Assembly: GCF_003265325.1 (NCBI RefSeq)
Contig: NZ_QGNX01000001.1
Location: 1,070,839-1,134,838, forward strand
Direction of reading: 5' to 3'
Length of the DNA: 64,000 nt
From: Oceanibium sediminis
GTDB lineage: Bacteria > Pseudomonadota > Alphaproteobacteria > Rhodobacterales > Rhodobacteraceae
Below the pieces are notes generated by a model, which did no database searches, was not told where the DNA came from, and worked only from the letters and a program-made list of their open reading frames with translations. Below are positions 1-11,679 of this stretch, one piece after another. Positions within the stretch are counted from its first letter, which is position 1, and each line of letters opens with the position of its first letter. The position numbers were made by a program, and so were the translations under genes.

Positions 1-572
1 AGATCGGCGTTGCCCGGCTCGATCGTCAGCGCGAATTTCGCGTTCGAGGCGGTGTATTCATGCCCCGAGCACACCGTCGTCTCAGGCGGCAGCGCTACGA
101 GCTTGGAGAGCGAGGCCCACATCATCTCGGGGTCGCCCTCGAAGATGCGGCCGCATCCGAGCGCCATCAGGCTGTCTGCCGTGAACACCGCGTTCGCCTC
201 GGGGAAATGGAAGGCGAGGTGGCCGACCGTGTGCCCGGAGACATCGATCACATGTCCCTTCAGCCCCCCAACCATGACGGTATCGCCCTCGGAAACCTGC
301 GTATCCAGTTTCGGCAGGCGATGGGCGTCGGCCTTGCCCCCGATCACCTTGGCGCCGGTGGCCTCGACCAGGGGGGCGACGCCCTCGATATGGTCGAAAT
401 GGTGATGGGTCAGGATGATCTGGTCGAGTTTCCAGCCCCGCGTTTCCAGTTCGGCAAGGATAGGCTGGTGATCGGGTACATCGATCACGGCTGTCACACC
501 TGCATCGGAATCACGCAGCAGAAACGCGTAATTGTCGCTGAGGCAGGGAATCGTTACGATCTGAAAAGCCAT
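1..572 (-). CDS. gloB: hydroxyacylglutathione hydrolase (glyoxalase II), 3' end cut by window edge
   Basis: Metallo-beta-lactamase-fold thioesterase that hydrolyses S-lactoylglutathione to D-lactate and glutathione, the second step of methylglyoxal detoxification in the cytoplasm. The protein starts MAFQIVTIPCLSDNYAFLL, a typical glyoxalase II N-terminus, followed by the metal-binding motif THHHFDH at about residues 54-60 and later GHTVGH and SGHEYT, which supply further metal ligands. About 190 codons are visible; the C-terminal substrate-binding part lies beyond position 1. The ATG at 570-572 is the natural start because it matches the family N-terminus. It is divergent from the methyltransferase that begins at 600, with only 27 bases between the starts, so the two must share a very compact promoter region. 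Confidence 0.93.
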   Translation of the reverse strand, partial: MAFQIVTIPCLSDNYAFLLRDSDAGVTAVIDVPDHQPILAELETRGWKLDQIILTHHHFDHIEGVAPLVEATGAKVIGGKADAHRLPKLDTQVSEGDTVMVGGLKGHVIDVSGHTVGHLAFHFPEANAVFTADSLMALGCGRIFEGDPEMMWASLSKLVALPPETTVCSGHEYTASNAKFALTIEPGNAD

Positions 573-599
573 TGTCGGAATCCTTCTGGGAACACACCA

Positions 600-1382
600 A
601 TGCATATGGATGTGGTAGAGTTGCGAGCCTTTTATTACAGGACAAAGCTTGGGCGTACAGCCCAACGTGCCCTGCAGCACGCTTTGCGCACCCTCTGGCC
701 CGACACCAGCCACATGACGGTTGCCGGGTTCGGCTTTGCCGTGCCGTTCCTGCGCCCGTTCCTCGTGGATGCGCGCAGGGTAATCTCTCTCATGCCGGGT
801 CAGCAGGGGGTGATGCCCTGGCCGCAAGGCGAGGACAACCATTCCGTCCTGGTGGAGGAAACGAGCTGGCCTGTGGCGACGGGCTCGATCGAGCGGCTGA
901 TCGTGGCGCATGGCCTTGAAACCTGCGAGCGGGCGAACGCGCTGCTGGAGGAAATCCACCGCGTCCTTGCGCCCGGCGGGCAGGTGATTTTCATCGTGCC
1001 GAACCGCTCCGGCATCTGGGCGCGGCGCGATGCGACGCCCTTCGGTCATGGGCGCCCCTACAGCTTCGGCCAGGTGGAGGGGCTGCTGCGCGAGCACAAT
1101 TTCCTGCCCCAGCGCCATGCAGCGGCGCTCTATACGCCGCCCAGTCACCGGCGGTTCTGGCTGCGGACGGATCGCTTGTGGGAACGCCTGGGCCGCAAGC
1201 TGGACGCGCAGATGCTGGCCGGCGCGCTGCTGGTGGAGGCGAAGAAACAGGTCTACGCCACGCCCAAGCGCGGCTCCGGCGTGACCGTGCCCGGCCCGCT
1301 GGAGGTGCTGGAGGGGCTGACACAGCCCGCGCCGAAGCCCGCTTCGCGGGGGCGAATACCTGAATTCAAAGTGGCGAGCTGA
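600..1382 (+). CDS. class I SAM-dependent methyltransferase
   Basis: Predicted cytoplasmic methyltransferase of about 260 residues, with ATG at 600 or 606. The N-terminus (VVELRAFYYRTKLGR) and the order of motifs resemble the alphaproteobacterial methyltransferases that are often found divergent from gloB. Motif I is degenerate (VAGFGFAVPFL, about residue 41), while the motif IV/post-IV region is recognisable: IERLIVAHGLE, then LLEEIHRVLAPGGQVIFIVPNRSG. The substrate is unknown. An open frame continues upstream to 60 but overlaps gloB antisense, so I take 600 as the start. It ends before a perfect hairpin at 1402-1425. Family assignment is solid at the fold level only. Confidence 0.8.
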   Translation: MHMDVVELRAFYYRTKLGRTAQRALQHALRTLWPDTSHMTVAGFGFAVPFLRPFLVDARRVISLMPGQQGVMPWPQGEDNHSVLVEETSWPVATGSIERLIVAHGLETCERANALLEEIHRVLAPGGQVIFIVPNRSGIWARRDATPFGHGRPYSFGQVEGLLREHNFLPQRHAAALYTPPSHRRFWLRTDRLWERLGRKLDAQMLAGALLVEAKKQVYATPKRGSGVTVPGPLEVLEGLTQPAPKPASRGRIPEFKVAS

Positions 1383-1401
1383 AGAATCGCCAATGAAATG
1401 A

Positions 1402-1425
1402 GCACCCTGCGCCCGCGCAGGGTGC
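1402..1425 (+). terminator. perfect 10-bp hairpin after the methyltransferase gene
   Basis: GCACCCTGCG, a 4-base loop, then CGCAGGGTGC. It lies 20 bases after the stop codon. No T-run follows, so termination strength is uncertain. Confidence 0.5.
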
Positions 1426-1509
1426 GCAAAGCGTCGCAGGGTAGACGCCAATCCGGGAATAGCCTGTAAAATAAAGTAATCCGGGTGTATGCGTGACGAT
1501 GCTGTTCCC

Positions 1510-1538
1510 TTGCCACATGGCAAGGCCTCTGGTATCAC
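1510..1538 (+). promoter_or_regulatory. candidate promoter of the atp operon
   Basis: TTGCCA (1510-1515), 17 bases, TATCAC (1533-1538), about 95 bases upstream of atpH. The -35 box lies inside a short dyad, CTTGCC-N4-GGCAAG (1509-1524). It is a sequence match only, and the rest of the 1383-1634 gap shows nothing else convincing. Confidence 0.3.
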
Positions 1539-1634
1539 CGCGCCGATTTCGCAGGGGTTTCACCAGACCCCTTTCCCGTGCCGACCGCGCCCGACATGGG
1601 CTGAGGTCGGCATCATACTATGTACGGAGTGGTC

Positions 1635-2195
1635 GTGTCTGACACTGGATCCCTAACTTCCGGCATTTCAGGGCGCTATGCGACGGCCCTGTTCGAGCTG
1701 GCCAAAGACGCCGGGCAGATCGATGGTATCGAAGCCGACCTGAATGCCCTGTCCGCCGCGCTGGGTGAGAGCAGCGACCTTCGCGCCCTCATCAGCTCCC
1801 CAATCTATTCGCGGGCCCAGCAGGGCGACGCGATCCGGGCGGTGTCCGAAAAGATGGGTCTGAGCGATCTGATGCGCAACACGCTGGGTCTCATGGCCGC
1901 GAAGCGCCGTCTTTTCGTCCTGCCCAGCCTGATCGTGGCCATGCAGGCCCTGATCGCGGACGAGCGGGGCGAGGTCACCGCCGAGGTGACCGCCGTGAAA
2001 CCCCTGTCGGACGCACAAGCCAAAGCCCTGTCGGCCAGCCTGAAGAAGTCGGTCGGCAAGGATATCGTCATCAGGACCACCATCGATGAAAGCCTCATCG
2101 GTGGATTGGTCGTCAAAGTCGGATCGCGGATGATCGACACGTCGATCCGCGCGAAACTGAACAAAATGCAAAACGCGATGAAAGAGGTCGGATAA
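1635..2195 (+). CDS. atpH: F1 ATP synthase delta subunit
   Basis: Subunit delta (OSCP-like) of F1Fo ATP synthase, linking the top of the F1 head to the b-subunit stalk. It is about 186 residues, with the family N-terminal pattern [17 protein letters not shown] and the C-terminal signature around [18 protein letters not shown] choose GTG at 1635 because GGAG at 1626-1629 is a well-placed ribosome site and the family proteins start just there; an in-frame ATG at 1620 would add five residues without a ribosome site. It is the first gene of an F1-only operon (H-A-G-D-C); Fo genes are encoded elsewhere, as usual in alphaproteobacteria. Confidence 0.95.
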   Translation: MSDTGSLTSGISGRYATALFELAKDAGQIDGIEADLNALSAALGESSDLRALISSPIYSRAQQGDAIRAVSEKMGLSDLMRNTLGLMAAKRRLFVLPSLIVAMQALIADERGEVTAEVTAVKPLSDAQAKALSASLKKSVGKDIVIRTTIDESLIGGLVVKVGSRMIDTSIRAKLNKMQNAMKEVG

Positions 2196-2196
2196 C

Positions 2197-3729
<1,533 letters not shown>

Positions 3730-3763
3730 TCTGAACGCCTTATAGGGAAGGAGTGACTGGCCG

Positions 3764-4642
3764 ATGCCAAGCCTCAAGGACCTGAAGATACGGATCGAAA
3801 GCGTGAAATCCACGCGGAAGATCACCAAGGCGATGCAGATGGTCGCCGCGGCAAAACTGCGCCGCGCCGAGGAAAACGCACAAGCCGCGCGGCCCTACGC
3901 CGACCGGATGAACGCGGTTCTGTCGAACCTTGCCAAGGGGGCCAAAGACAGCCCCTCTGCGCCCAAGCTGTTGACCGGCACGGGCCAGGAAAAGACCTAC
4001 CTGCTGATCGTCGCCACCGCCGAGCGCGGCCTGTGCGGCGGTTTCAACTCGTCCATCGTCAAGCTGGCGCGGACCGAGGCGAACAAGCTGCAATCCGAAG
4101 GCAAGACGGTGAAGATCATCACCGTCGGCAAGAAGGGTCGCGAGCAGTTGCGCCGGGACAAGGCTGACCTGCTGGTCGGCCATGTCGATCTGTCCGAGGT
4201 TAAGCAGGTCGGTTACGACAACGCCCACGGTATTGCGATGGACGTGCTGTCGCGTTTCGCGGCCGAGGAATTCGACGTGTGCAAGATCTACTTCAACACC
4301 TTCAAGTCGGTGATCAGCCAGATCCCGACCGCGGTGCAGTTGATCCCGGCCACGTTCGACACGGTCGAGGGCGGTGACGACAAGGGGACGCTTTACGATT
4401 ACGAGCCGGAGGAGGAAGCCATTCTGGCCGATCTTCTGCCGCGCTCGATCGCGACGCAGATCTTTACCGCACTGCTGGAAAACGCCGCATCCGAACAGGG
4501 CGCCCGGATGAGCGCCATGGACAATGCGACGCGCAACGCGGGCGAAATGATCGACAAGCTGACGATCCAGTACAACCGGTCGCGGCAGGCTGCGATCACC
4601 AGCGAACTCATCGAGATTATCTCGGGCGCGGAAGCGCTCTAA
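3764..4642 (+). CDS. atpG: F1 ATP synthase gamma subunit
   Basis: Central rotor shaft subunit gamma, which couples proton-driven Fo rotation to catalysis in the alpha3-beta3 head. It is 292 residues, with the conserved N-terminal helix [20 protein letters not shown] and the C-terminal helix ending [20 protein letters not shown], both typical of the family. A ribosome site AGGGAAGGAG precedes the ATG. Third gene of the atp operon. Confidence 0.98.
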   Translation: MPSLKDLKIRIESVKSTRKITKAMQMVAAAKLRRAEENAQAARPYADRMNAVLSNLAKGAKDSPSAPKLLTGTGQEKTYLLIVATAERGLCGGFNSSIVKLARTEANKLQSEGKTVKIITVGKKGREQLRRDKADLLVGHVDLSEVKQVGYDNAHGIAMDVLSRFAAEEFDVCKIYFNTFKSVISQIPTAVQLIPATFDTVEGGDDKGTLYDYEPEEEAILADLLPRSIATQIFTALLENAASEQGARMSAMDNATRNAGEMIDKLTIQYNRSRQAAITSELIEIISGAEAL

Positions 4643-6085
<1,443 letters not shown>

Positions 6086-6092
6086 TCCGGTG

Positions 6093-6815
6093 ATGGCGGA
6101 AGGGCGGACCCAAGCTGCACCCGGCGTCCTGAAGCGGTTGAAGAAGACCGCCAAGGCGCTGGAACGTGGCTGGGTCGACCGGTTCGACCCGCTCGAATCC
6201 GCCCGCCGCGCCCATCGCGAGGCTTACCACGCGCGCAAGCGCAAGTTTCTGCGCCGCTACGTTCCCGAAGGGGGCGTCGGCGCGGAGGTGGGGGTCTTCT
6301 GGGCGCATTTCTCGGAAGTGCTGGCGGGCCATTTCAAGCCCGCCAAGCTGTACCTGGTCGATCCCTGGGACCGGCTGCACGGCGAAACCTTCAGCTGGAG
6401 CACGCCCTACACGCTGGACGGCACGTTGAAGACCCGTGACGCCATGGCTCGGGCCGAAGCGCTTGCCAGGCGGTATCCCGGCGTGGTCGAGGTGCGCAAA
6501 CAGTACTCGACCGAGTTCTTCGCCGAGATCCCGGACGGCACGCTGGACTTCGTCTACCTGGACGCGGCCCACAAGTACGAGGATGTGCTCGCCGACCTGA
6601 CGTGCATCTGGCCCAAACTGAAGCCGACCGGCGTGCTGATCGGCGACGACTATTTCGAAGACCCCGGCGCGAAACATGCCGGGACGAAACGTGCGGTGGA
6701 CCATTTCGCCAAGCGTCACGACATTGCGTTGATCAAGGAAGATCACTACCAGTACATCCTGCCGCGCGCCGATGCGCCCCTGCCGGATGAGGAGAATGGA
6801 ACCCATGCGACTTGA
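6093..6815 (+). CDS. class I SAM methyltransferase inserted between atpD and atpC
   Basis: Predicted methyltransferase of the Methyltransf_24 type, about 240 residues. The SAM-binding motif I is GVGAEVGVFWAHFSEVL (about residues 64-80). An acidic motif II follows in KLYLVDPWD, then a motif IV region LDFVYLDAAHKYEDVL, followed by GVLIGDDYFED. Such proteins usually methylate small molecules or sugars; the substrate here cannot be read. ATG at 6093 is preceded by an in-frame GTG at 6090; either could be used. The gene is tightly packed in the atp operon: it begins 8 bases after atpD and its 3' end overlaps the likely atpC start by 11 bases, so it must be co-transcribed and probably translationally coupled. 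It has no obvious role in ATP synthase function. Confidence 0.85.
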   Translation: MAEGRTQAAPGVLKRLKKTAKALERGWVDRFDPLESARRAHREAYHARKRKFLRRYVPEGGVGAEVGVFWAHFSEVLAGHFKPAKLYLVDPWDRLHGETFSWSTPYTLDGTLKTRDAMARAEALARRYPGVVEVRKQYSTEFFAEIPDGTLDFVYLDAAHKYEDVLADLTCIWPKLKPTGVLIGDDYFEDPGAKHAGTKRAVDHFAKRHDIALIKEDHYQYILPRADAPLPDEENGTHAT

Positions 6816-7191
6816 TATCGTCACCCCCGAACGGCAGCTCTTTTCCGCCGAAGTCACCAGCGTGCGCCTGCCCGGTATGGAAGGCGACATGACGGTGATG
6901 GAAAACCACGCCGCGACAGTAACCACCCTGCGCCCCGGCATCGTCACCGTGGTCGGCGGCGACTCGGCGGGCGAGTTCGTCGTGACCGGCGGTTTCGCGG
7001 AAATCTCCACCGACGGCGCCTCGATCCTGGCCGAGCGTGCGATGCCCCGCGCCGATGCGAACGCCGACATCCTGCAAGGCGTCCTGGCCGAGGCGAAAGC
7101 CGCTGTCGAGATCGCCGAAAGCGGCGAAGCTTCGGCAGCTGCGCGGATGCGTGTGAACGACGTCACCGAACTGATGAAGCTGGTCGGCTGA
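6805..7191 (+). CDS. atpC: F1 ATP synthase epsilon subunit
   Basis: Epsilon subunit of the central stalk, which regulates ATP hydrolysis. It has the N-terminal beta-sandwich pattern RLDIVTPERQLFSAEVTSVRLPGMEGDM broken at the usual places, and a C-terminal helical part rich in Ala. About 128 residues from ATG 6805. An upstream in-frame ATG at 6796 sits only one base from the GGAG ribosome site (6791-6794), whereas 6805 is 10 bases away, so 6805 is preferred. It overlaps the end of the preceding methyltransferase gene. Confidence 0.94.
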   Translation: MRLDIVTPERQLFSAEVTSVRLPGMEGDMTVMENHAATVTTLRPGIVTVVGGDSAGEFVVTGGFAEISTDGASILAERAMPRADANADILQGVLAEAKAAVEIAESGEASAAARMRVNDVTELMKLVG

Positions 7192-7213
7192 TCAGGATAG
7201 GCGGAATACGAAT

Positions 7214-7984
7214 ATGGAACTGACGCTCGTTCTTGCGAACCAGCGCTCCGGGTCCACGCTGCTCTGCCAGGACATTTTTTCCCTGGGCGGTATGGGCCGC
7301 CCGGGCGAATATTTCCTGAAGGTCGTTGGTGGGGGCAAGCCCAAGCCCGGCGTTACCGAGGCGACGATCCGGGACATCCTTCAGCAGCCCCAGGCGACCG
7401 GCGATTCCGGGGTCGCGGCGATCAAGCTGATGGTGAACTACGCGCCCCGTATCATCCAATACATCACCGGGGACCAGGATTCGCGCCCCGAGCCGGAGGC
7501 CGCCTGCAAGGCGTTCATCGACTGGGCCCGCCAGAATTTTGACGGCGTGAACCTGATCGTTCTGACCCGCGAAAACGCGATCGACCAGGCGATCAGCCGG
7601 ATCACCGCCAAACGCACCGGCGTCTACCATAGCCAGGGTGCGGCGGGGTCCACGCCCCAGGATCTGTTCGCAAAAGACAATCCCGAGAAACTGCGCAACG
7701 CGATCCTGCGCGCCGCGATGATCGCGGCAGAGGAGCGGGACGTCCTGCTGCGCGTCGCCGCGGCAAACCCCGATATCGCGTTGCACCTGACGTATGAGTC
7801 CATCGCCGCCTCGGTCGAGGATACCTCCCGAAGGCTGCATGAGCAGGCCAGCCGGTTCCGTATGACCCCGCGGGCGGCTGTGGCCCAACGCACGCTGCGC
7901 AAGCTGGTGACGGATGAAACCGCCGACAGGCTGCGCGCGGGCGTCAGGGCCTACGTCGAAAGCCGCCTGCTGCCCTACCTCTGA
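7214..7984 (+). CDS. Stf0-type sulfotransferase
   Basis: Predicted PAPS-dependent sulfotransferase, 256 residues. The N-terminal segment LVLANQRSGSTLLCQDI carries the 5'-phosphosulfate-binding loop (RSGST) and matches the Stf0 family, whose founding member sulfates trehalose in mycobacteria. The motif LIVLTRENAIDQAISR about residues 116-131 is the usual 3'-phosphate-binding region. The acceptor is unknown; a sugar or glycolipid is plausible from the family. It follows atpC by 22 bases and is probably transcribed with the atp operon. It converges on the next gene. Confidence 0.88.
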   Translation: MELTLVLANQRSGSTLLCQDIFSLGGMGRPGEYFLKVVGGGKPKPGVTEATIRDILQQPQATGDSGVAAIKLMVNYAPRIIQYITGDQDSRPEPEAACKAFIDWARQNFDGVNLIVLTRENAIDQAISRITAKRTGVYHSQGAAGSTPQDLFAKDNPEKLRNAILRAAMIAAEERDVLLRVAAANPDIALHLTYESIAASVEDTSRRLHEQASRFRMTPRAAVAQRTLRKLVTDETADRLRAGVRAYVESRLLPYL

Positions 7985-7990
7985 GCGGGG

Positions 7991-8584
7991 TCAGAGCTGG
8001 CCGAGGTGCCGGTCTAGGTGGTCCAGCCGGTCCTGCCCCCAGAACAGCTGATCGCGCACGACGTAGCTGGGCGATCCGAAGACACCGGCGTCGATGGCGT
8101 CCCTGGTGAACCGCTCGAAGGTATCGATCGCGCCGAGCATGTCGTGATCCGCGAGGGCAGGGTCAAAGCCCGCTTCCTTCAGGCAATCGCGGACCACGGC
8201 GCCGTCGGCGATATCCTTTTCGTTGGTCCAGGTGCTGCGCAGCAGAGCGTGCACCAGCAGGCCCAGGTCCCCGCCGCCCACCTTCTGGGCGGCGATGACG
8301 GCAACCGTGCCGGGCACGGGATTCATCGGCCAGTGTGCGGGTTCGCGGTTGATCGGCAGGCCGGTCATGTCGGCGATGCGGGCAAGGTCCTGCATGCGGT
8401 AGGCGCGGCGCGCGGGGGCGCGTTCGGCCAGCGGGACGAAGCCGGTTTCCTTGCCGACCTCGCCCAGGTTGAAGGGCTTGTAGGTCACGCTGGCGCCGTG
8501 TTTCGCCGCGATCCCTTCCAGCCGCTGGCCAGCCAGGTAGGTGAAGGGCGACAGCAACGTGAAGTAGTAGTCGATATGGGCCAT
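7991..8584 (-). CDS. 2-hydroxychromene-2-carboxylate isomerase-like DsbA-family protein
   Basis: 197-residue thioredoxin-fold protein of the kappa-class GST / 2-hydroxychromene-2-carboxylate isomerase family. The family start is IDYYFTLLSPFTYLAGQRL, with the active-site Ser replacing the Cys of DsbA (LLSPFTYLA), and the C-terminal motif GVFGSPSYVVRDQLFWGQDRL is diagnostic. Such proteins are glutathione-dependent isomerases, originally of naphthalene degradation; no aromatic-degradation genes are nearby, so the physiological substrate is open. ATG at 8582-8584 is chosen because the family begins at exactly this residue. Its 3' end is 6 bases from the convergent sulfotransferase gene. Confidence 0.88.
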   Translation of the reverse strand: MAHIDYYFTLLSPFTYLAGQRLEGIAAKHGASVTYKPFNLGEVGKETGFVPLAERAPARRAYRMQDLARIADMTGLPINREPAHWPMNPVPGTVAVIAAQKVGGGDLGLLVHALLRSTWTNEKDIADGAVVRDCLKEAGFDPALADHDMLGAIDTFERFTRDAIDAGVFGSPSYVVRDQLFWGQDRLDHLDRHLGQL

Positions 8585-8705
8585 TTTCCTCGCCTTTCCG
8601 CCGTATATGCGCGATCTGCCGCATGATGGAGCCCCTTGCGGACTTTGCAAGGGCGGGCGGGGATGATACGGGAAAGCCCATCCGGCCCTGACACACGAGA
8701 CCCTT

Positions 8706-9725
8706 ATGAGCAACCAGCCCAAGCTGATCTCCGGCAATGCGAACCGACCACTGGCGGAGGGGATTGCCCGCCGCATGAGCTTTCATCGCGGCGAAAGCGT
8801 ACGCCTGTGCAAGGCACGGGTGGAGCGTTTCAACGACGCGGAAATCTTCGTCGAGGTGTTCGAGAACGTGCGCGGCGAGGATATGTTCATCATCCAGCCC
8901 ACCTCGAACCCGGCGAACGACAACCTGATGGAGCTGCTCATCATCGTCGATGCGCTGCGCCGTTCCTCGGCCGACCGGATCACCGCCGTGATCCCCTATT
9001 TCGGCTATGCACGGCAGGACCGGCGCACCAAGGCGCGCACGCCGATCAGCGCGAAGCTGGTGGCGAACCTGCTGACCCGCGCCGGGATCGAGCGGATCCT
9101 GACGATGGACCTGCACGCCGCGCAGATCCAGGGTTTCTTTGACATTCCGGTGGACAACCTCTACGCCTCCCCCGTGTTCGCGCTGGATATCAAGCACCAC
9201 TTCGAGGACACGAGCGACATCACCGTCGTTTCCCCCGACGTGGGCGGCGTGGCCCGTGCGCGCGAACTGGCCGAGCGGATCGATGCCGACCTCGCCATCG
9301 TGGACAAGCGCCGAGCGGCACCCGGTGAGATCGCCTCGATGACCGTCATCGGCGAGGTGAAGGACCGCAAGTGCCTGATCATCGACGATATCGTGGACAC
9401 CGCCGGCACCCTGTGCAAGGCGGCGGACCTGCTGATCGAGCAGGGCGCGAAGGAAGTGCACGCCTACATCAGTCACGGGGTGCTCAGCGGCCCGGCGGTG
9501 GAGCGGGTGACAAGCTCGAAGATGAAGTCGCTGGTGATCACCGACTCGATCCAGCCCACGGCCCCGGTGCTGGCGGCGCACAACATCCGGATCATTCCGA
9601 CCGCGCCGATCTTCGCGCAGGCGATCCAGAACATCGCCAACGGGACCTCGGTGTCGTCGCTGTTCGATGACGAGACGCTGTCGCCCATCTACGAGGTCGC
9701 CTACCCGGCTAAGATGCGGGCCTGA
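8706..9725 (+). CDS. prs: ribose-phosphate pyrophosphokinase (PRPP synthetase)
   Basis: Makes 5-phosphoribosyl-1-diphosphate from ribose-5-phosphate and ATP, feeding purine, pyrimidine, His, Trp and NAD synthesis. It is 339 residues, slightly longer than the E. coli enzyme. It has the ATP-binding flexible-loop region ([11 protein letters not shown]), the metal/PRPP loop [14 protein letters not shown], and [20 protein letters not shown], all family signatures. It is followed after 6 bases by a sulfotransferase gene, so the two are probably one transcript. Confidence 0.97.
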   Translation: MSNQPKLISGNANRPLAEGIARRMSFHRGESVRLCKARVERFNDAEIFVEVFENVRGEDMFIIQPTSNPANDNLMELLIIVDALRRSSADRITAVIPYFGYARQDRRTKARTPISAKLVANLLTRAGIERILTMDLHAAQIQGFFDIPVDNLYASPVFALDIKHHFEDTSDITVVSPDVGGVARARELAERIDADLAIVDKRRAAPGEIASMTVIGEVKDRKCLIIDDIVDTAGTLCKAADLLIEQGAKEVHAYISHGVLSGPAVERVTSSKMKSLVITDSIQPTAPVLAAHNIRIIPTAPIFAQAIQNIANGTSVSSLFDDETLSPIYEVAYPAKMRA

Positions 9726-9731
9726 TCGGTG

Positions 9732-10628
9732 ATGGCCGCGCCGCTCAGCGCCCTTGCCGCAACGGATGAGTTGCCAGAGTTGAGCGGCAAGACCTTCCTT
9801 CTGGGGATCGGCGCGCAAAAGGCGGGAACAAGCTGGCTTGACCGGTACGTTCGGGCGCATCCGGATGTGGCGATGACCCACATGAAGGAGGTGCATTTCT
9901 TCGATGCGCGCTTTCGCCCCCGCCTGTTCGGGAATTTCCATACGCGGGCCGTAAAGCGCCTGCGTGAGGCGGTGGAGAAGCATCAGGACAGCAAGATGCG
10001 GCTTCGTCGCGGCATGTTGGAGCGAATCGACCGCGTCCGCATGATCGAGGACGACCGCGCCTATCTTGAGATGTTCGCCCGAATCGCCGCCCCCGCGAAA
10101 CTGGTGGGGGAAATAACCCCGTCCTACGCCGCCCTAAACGCGGCAGCCTTCACGGATATCCGGCGTTTCCTGAAAAGCGCCGGGATGACCCCGCGGGTCG
10201 TTTTTCTGATGCGTGACCCGATTGAGCGGATCTATTCCGCCGCGCGGATGCGCTTTCGCGACAGCGGCCAGCCGCGTGGGATCCGGGCGCAGGATATCGC
10301 CCTGCGTGCGATGCATGAGCCGAGCAACATCGCGCGCGGGCGCTATGACCGCACGATCAAGGCGCTGGAAGCGGCCTTCCCCCCTGAAGAGCTGTTCATC
10401 GGATTTTACGAAACGCTCTTCACCGAGGATACGGTCGAGGCACTTTGCGCTTTCCTGGGCCTCAGCGTCATCCCGGCGGATTTCGGAGAGGTGCGCAACG
10501 CCTCGCCCCGCGATGGGGACTTCACCCCTGAGGAAGAGGCGCAGCTGATGCAGATGCTGCGCCCGGTGTACCGCTATTGCCGCCGGCGTTTCGGTGATGA
10601 CCTGCCGGAAGCGTGGCGCAAGCCCTAG
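9732..10628 (+). CDS. sulfotransferase family protein
   Basis: Predicted PAPS-dependent sulfotransferase of about 298 residues, unrelated in detail to the Stf0 protein at 7214. The PAPS-binding loop is GIGAQKAGTSWLDRYVRAHP (about residues 26-45), typical of the heparan/chondroitin-type Sulfotransfer_1/3 families, and the 3'-phosphate region is VVFLMRDPIERIYSAARMRF. Acceptor unknown; polysaccharide or lipid is the family tendency. ATG at 9732 is preceded by an in-frame GTG. It starts just after prs and ends 4 bases before the convergent threonine aldolase gene. Confidence 0.88.
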   Translation: MAAPLSALAATDELPELSGKTFLLGIGAQKAGTSWLDRYVRAHPDVAMTHMKEVHFFDARFRPRLFGNFHTRAVKRLREAVEKHQDSKMRLRRGMLERIDRVRMIEDDRAYLEMFARIAAPAKLVGEITPSYAALNAAAFTDIRRFLKSAGMTPRVVFLMRDPIERIYSAARMRFRDSGQPRGIRAQDIALRAMHEPSNIARGRYDRTIKALEAAFPPEELFIGFYETLFTEDTVEALCAFLGLSVIPADFGEVRNASPRDGDFTPEEEAQLMQMLRPVYRYCRRRFGDDLPEAWRKP

Positions 10629-10632
10629 GCGG

Positions 10633-11679
10633 TCAGCTCTGCGCGATACTCAGGAGCTGTTCGATCGCGTCCCGTGTCGTCGCCCAGTTGGTCACCATGC
10701 GCACGTCAATCGTGGGGCTATCCGGGTTGCTGGGCATGGAGGCGCTGTCCTCGCCGTATTTCGCACCGCCTGCCTGCAGCGTTCCGTGCAGGGCGCGGGG
10801 CAGGCGCAGGAACAGCATGTTCGCCTCGACCGGGTGCAGCGCGGTGACACCGTCCACCCCGAGCAGCCCGGCGGCCAGTTGCGCGGCGCGGGCGTTCGCC
10901 GTCTCGGCGAGCGAGCGCCACAGTTCATCCTCAAGATAGGCCTGCATCTGCGCGGCCAGGAACCGGTGCTTGGACAGAAGCTGCGCCCCGCGCTTGCGGC
11001 GCAGCTCGAACTCCCAGGCGTAGGCCGGGTCGAACAGTACCACCGCCTCGGCGGCCATCAGCCCGTTCTTGGTCCCGCCCAGGCTGAGCGCGGTGACGCC
11101 CGCCTTCCAGCTCATCTCGGCCGGGGTGCAGTCCAGCGCCTGAAGTGCGTTGGCAAAGCGCGCCCCGTCCATGTGCAGCGGCACGCCGGCCGCCTTCGCC
11201 GCCGCGCCGATCGCGCGCAGCGTCTTGAGGTCATAGACCGTGCCGCGTTCGCTCACCTGGGTGATGCTGACGGCGCCCTTCTGTACGTTGTGCACGCCCT
11301 GGGGGGCTGCGCGGCGCAGCGCCTCGGCCACGGTGTCCGGGGCCAGCTTGCCGTTGTCGCCCTCAAGCAGGGTCAGGCGGGCGTTGGAATAGAATTCCGG
11401 CGCGCCGCATTCATCGTCCACCACGTGGGATTGCCGGTGGCAATAGATCGTCGCCCAGGGCGGGCACAGCGTGGCCAGGCTGAGCGCGTTCGCCGCCGTG
11501 CCCGTCGCCACCAGGTAGACGGAAGCCTCGGGTGCCTCGAACAGCTCGCGGATGCGCGCGGTCACGCCCTCGGTCAGCGCGTCGCTGCCGTAGGAGCCGC
11601 TGTAGCTGGAAGCGGCCCGGCTCATCGCCCGGATCACGTTGGGATGCGCGGGGCCCGCGTTGTCGGAGGTAAACCACAT
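10633..11679 (-). CDS. ltaE: low-specificity L-threonine aldolase
   Basis: PLP-dependent enzyme cleaving L-threonine or allo-threonine to glycine and acetaldehyde. It is 348 residues, starting MWFTSDNAGPAHPNVI, with the conserved HMDGARFANAL substrate/PLP region and the PLP-lysine segment ALSLGGTKNGL. The frame is open further upstream, but the family start at 11679 coincides with the stop of the preceding gene (ATGA overlap), which fixes it and indicates coupling with the YcgN-like gene. Confidence 0.93.
   Translation of the reverse strand: MWFTSDNAGPAHPNVIRAMSRAASSYSGSYGSDALTEGVTARIRELFEAPEASVYLVATGTAANALSLATLCPPWATIYCHRQSHVVDDECGAPEFYSNARLTLLEGDNGKLAPDTVAEALRRAAPQGVHNVQKGAVSITQVSERGTVYDLKTLRAIGAAAKAAGVPLHMDGARFANALQALDCTPAEMSWKAGVTALSLGGTKNGLMAAEAVVLFDPAYAWEFELRRKRGAQLLSKHRFLAAQMQAYLEDELWRSLAETANARAAQLAAGLLGVDGVTALHPVEANMLFLRLPRALHGTLQAGGAKYGEDSASMPSNPDSPTIDVRMVTNWATTRDAIEQLLSIAQS

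Noticed and set aside
7991-8584. Reading the DsbA-like protein as a disulfide oxidoreductase
   Set aside because: It lacks the CxxC motif; the active site is Ser-Pro, as in the kappa-GST/isomerase group.
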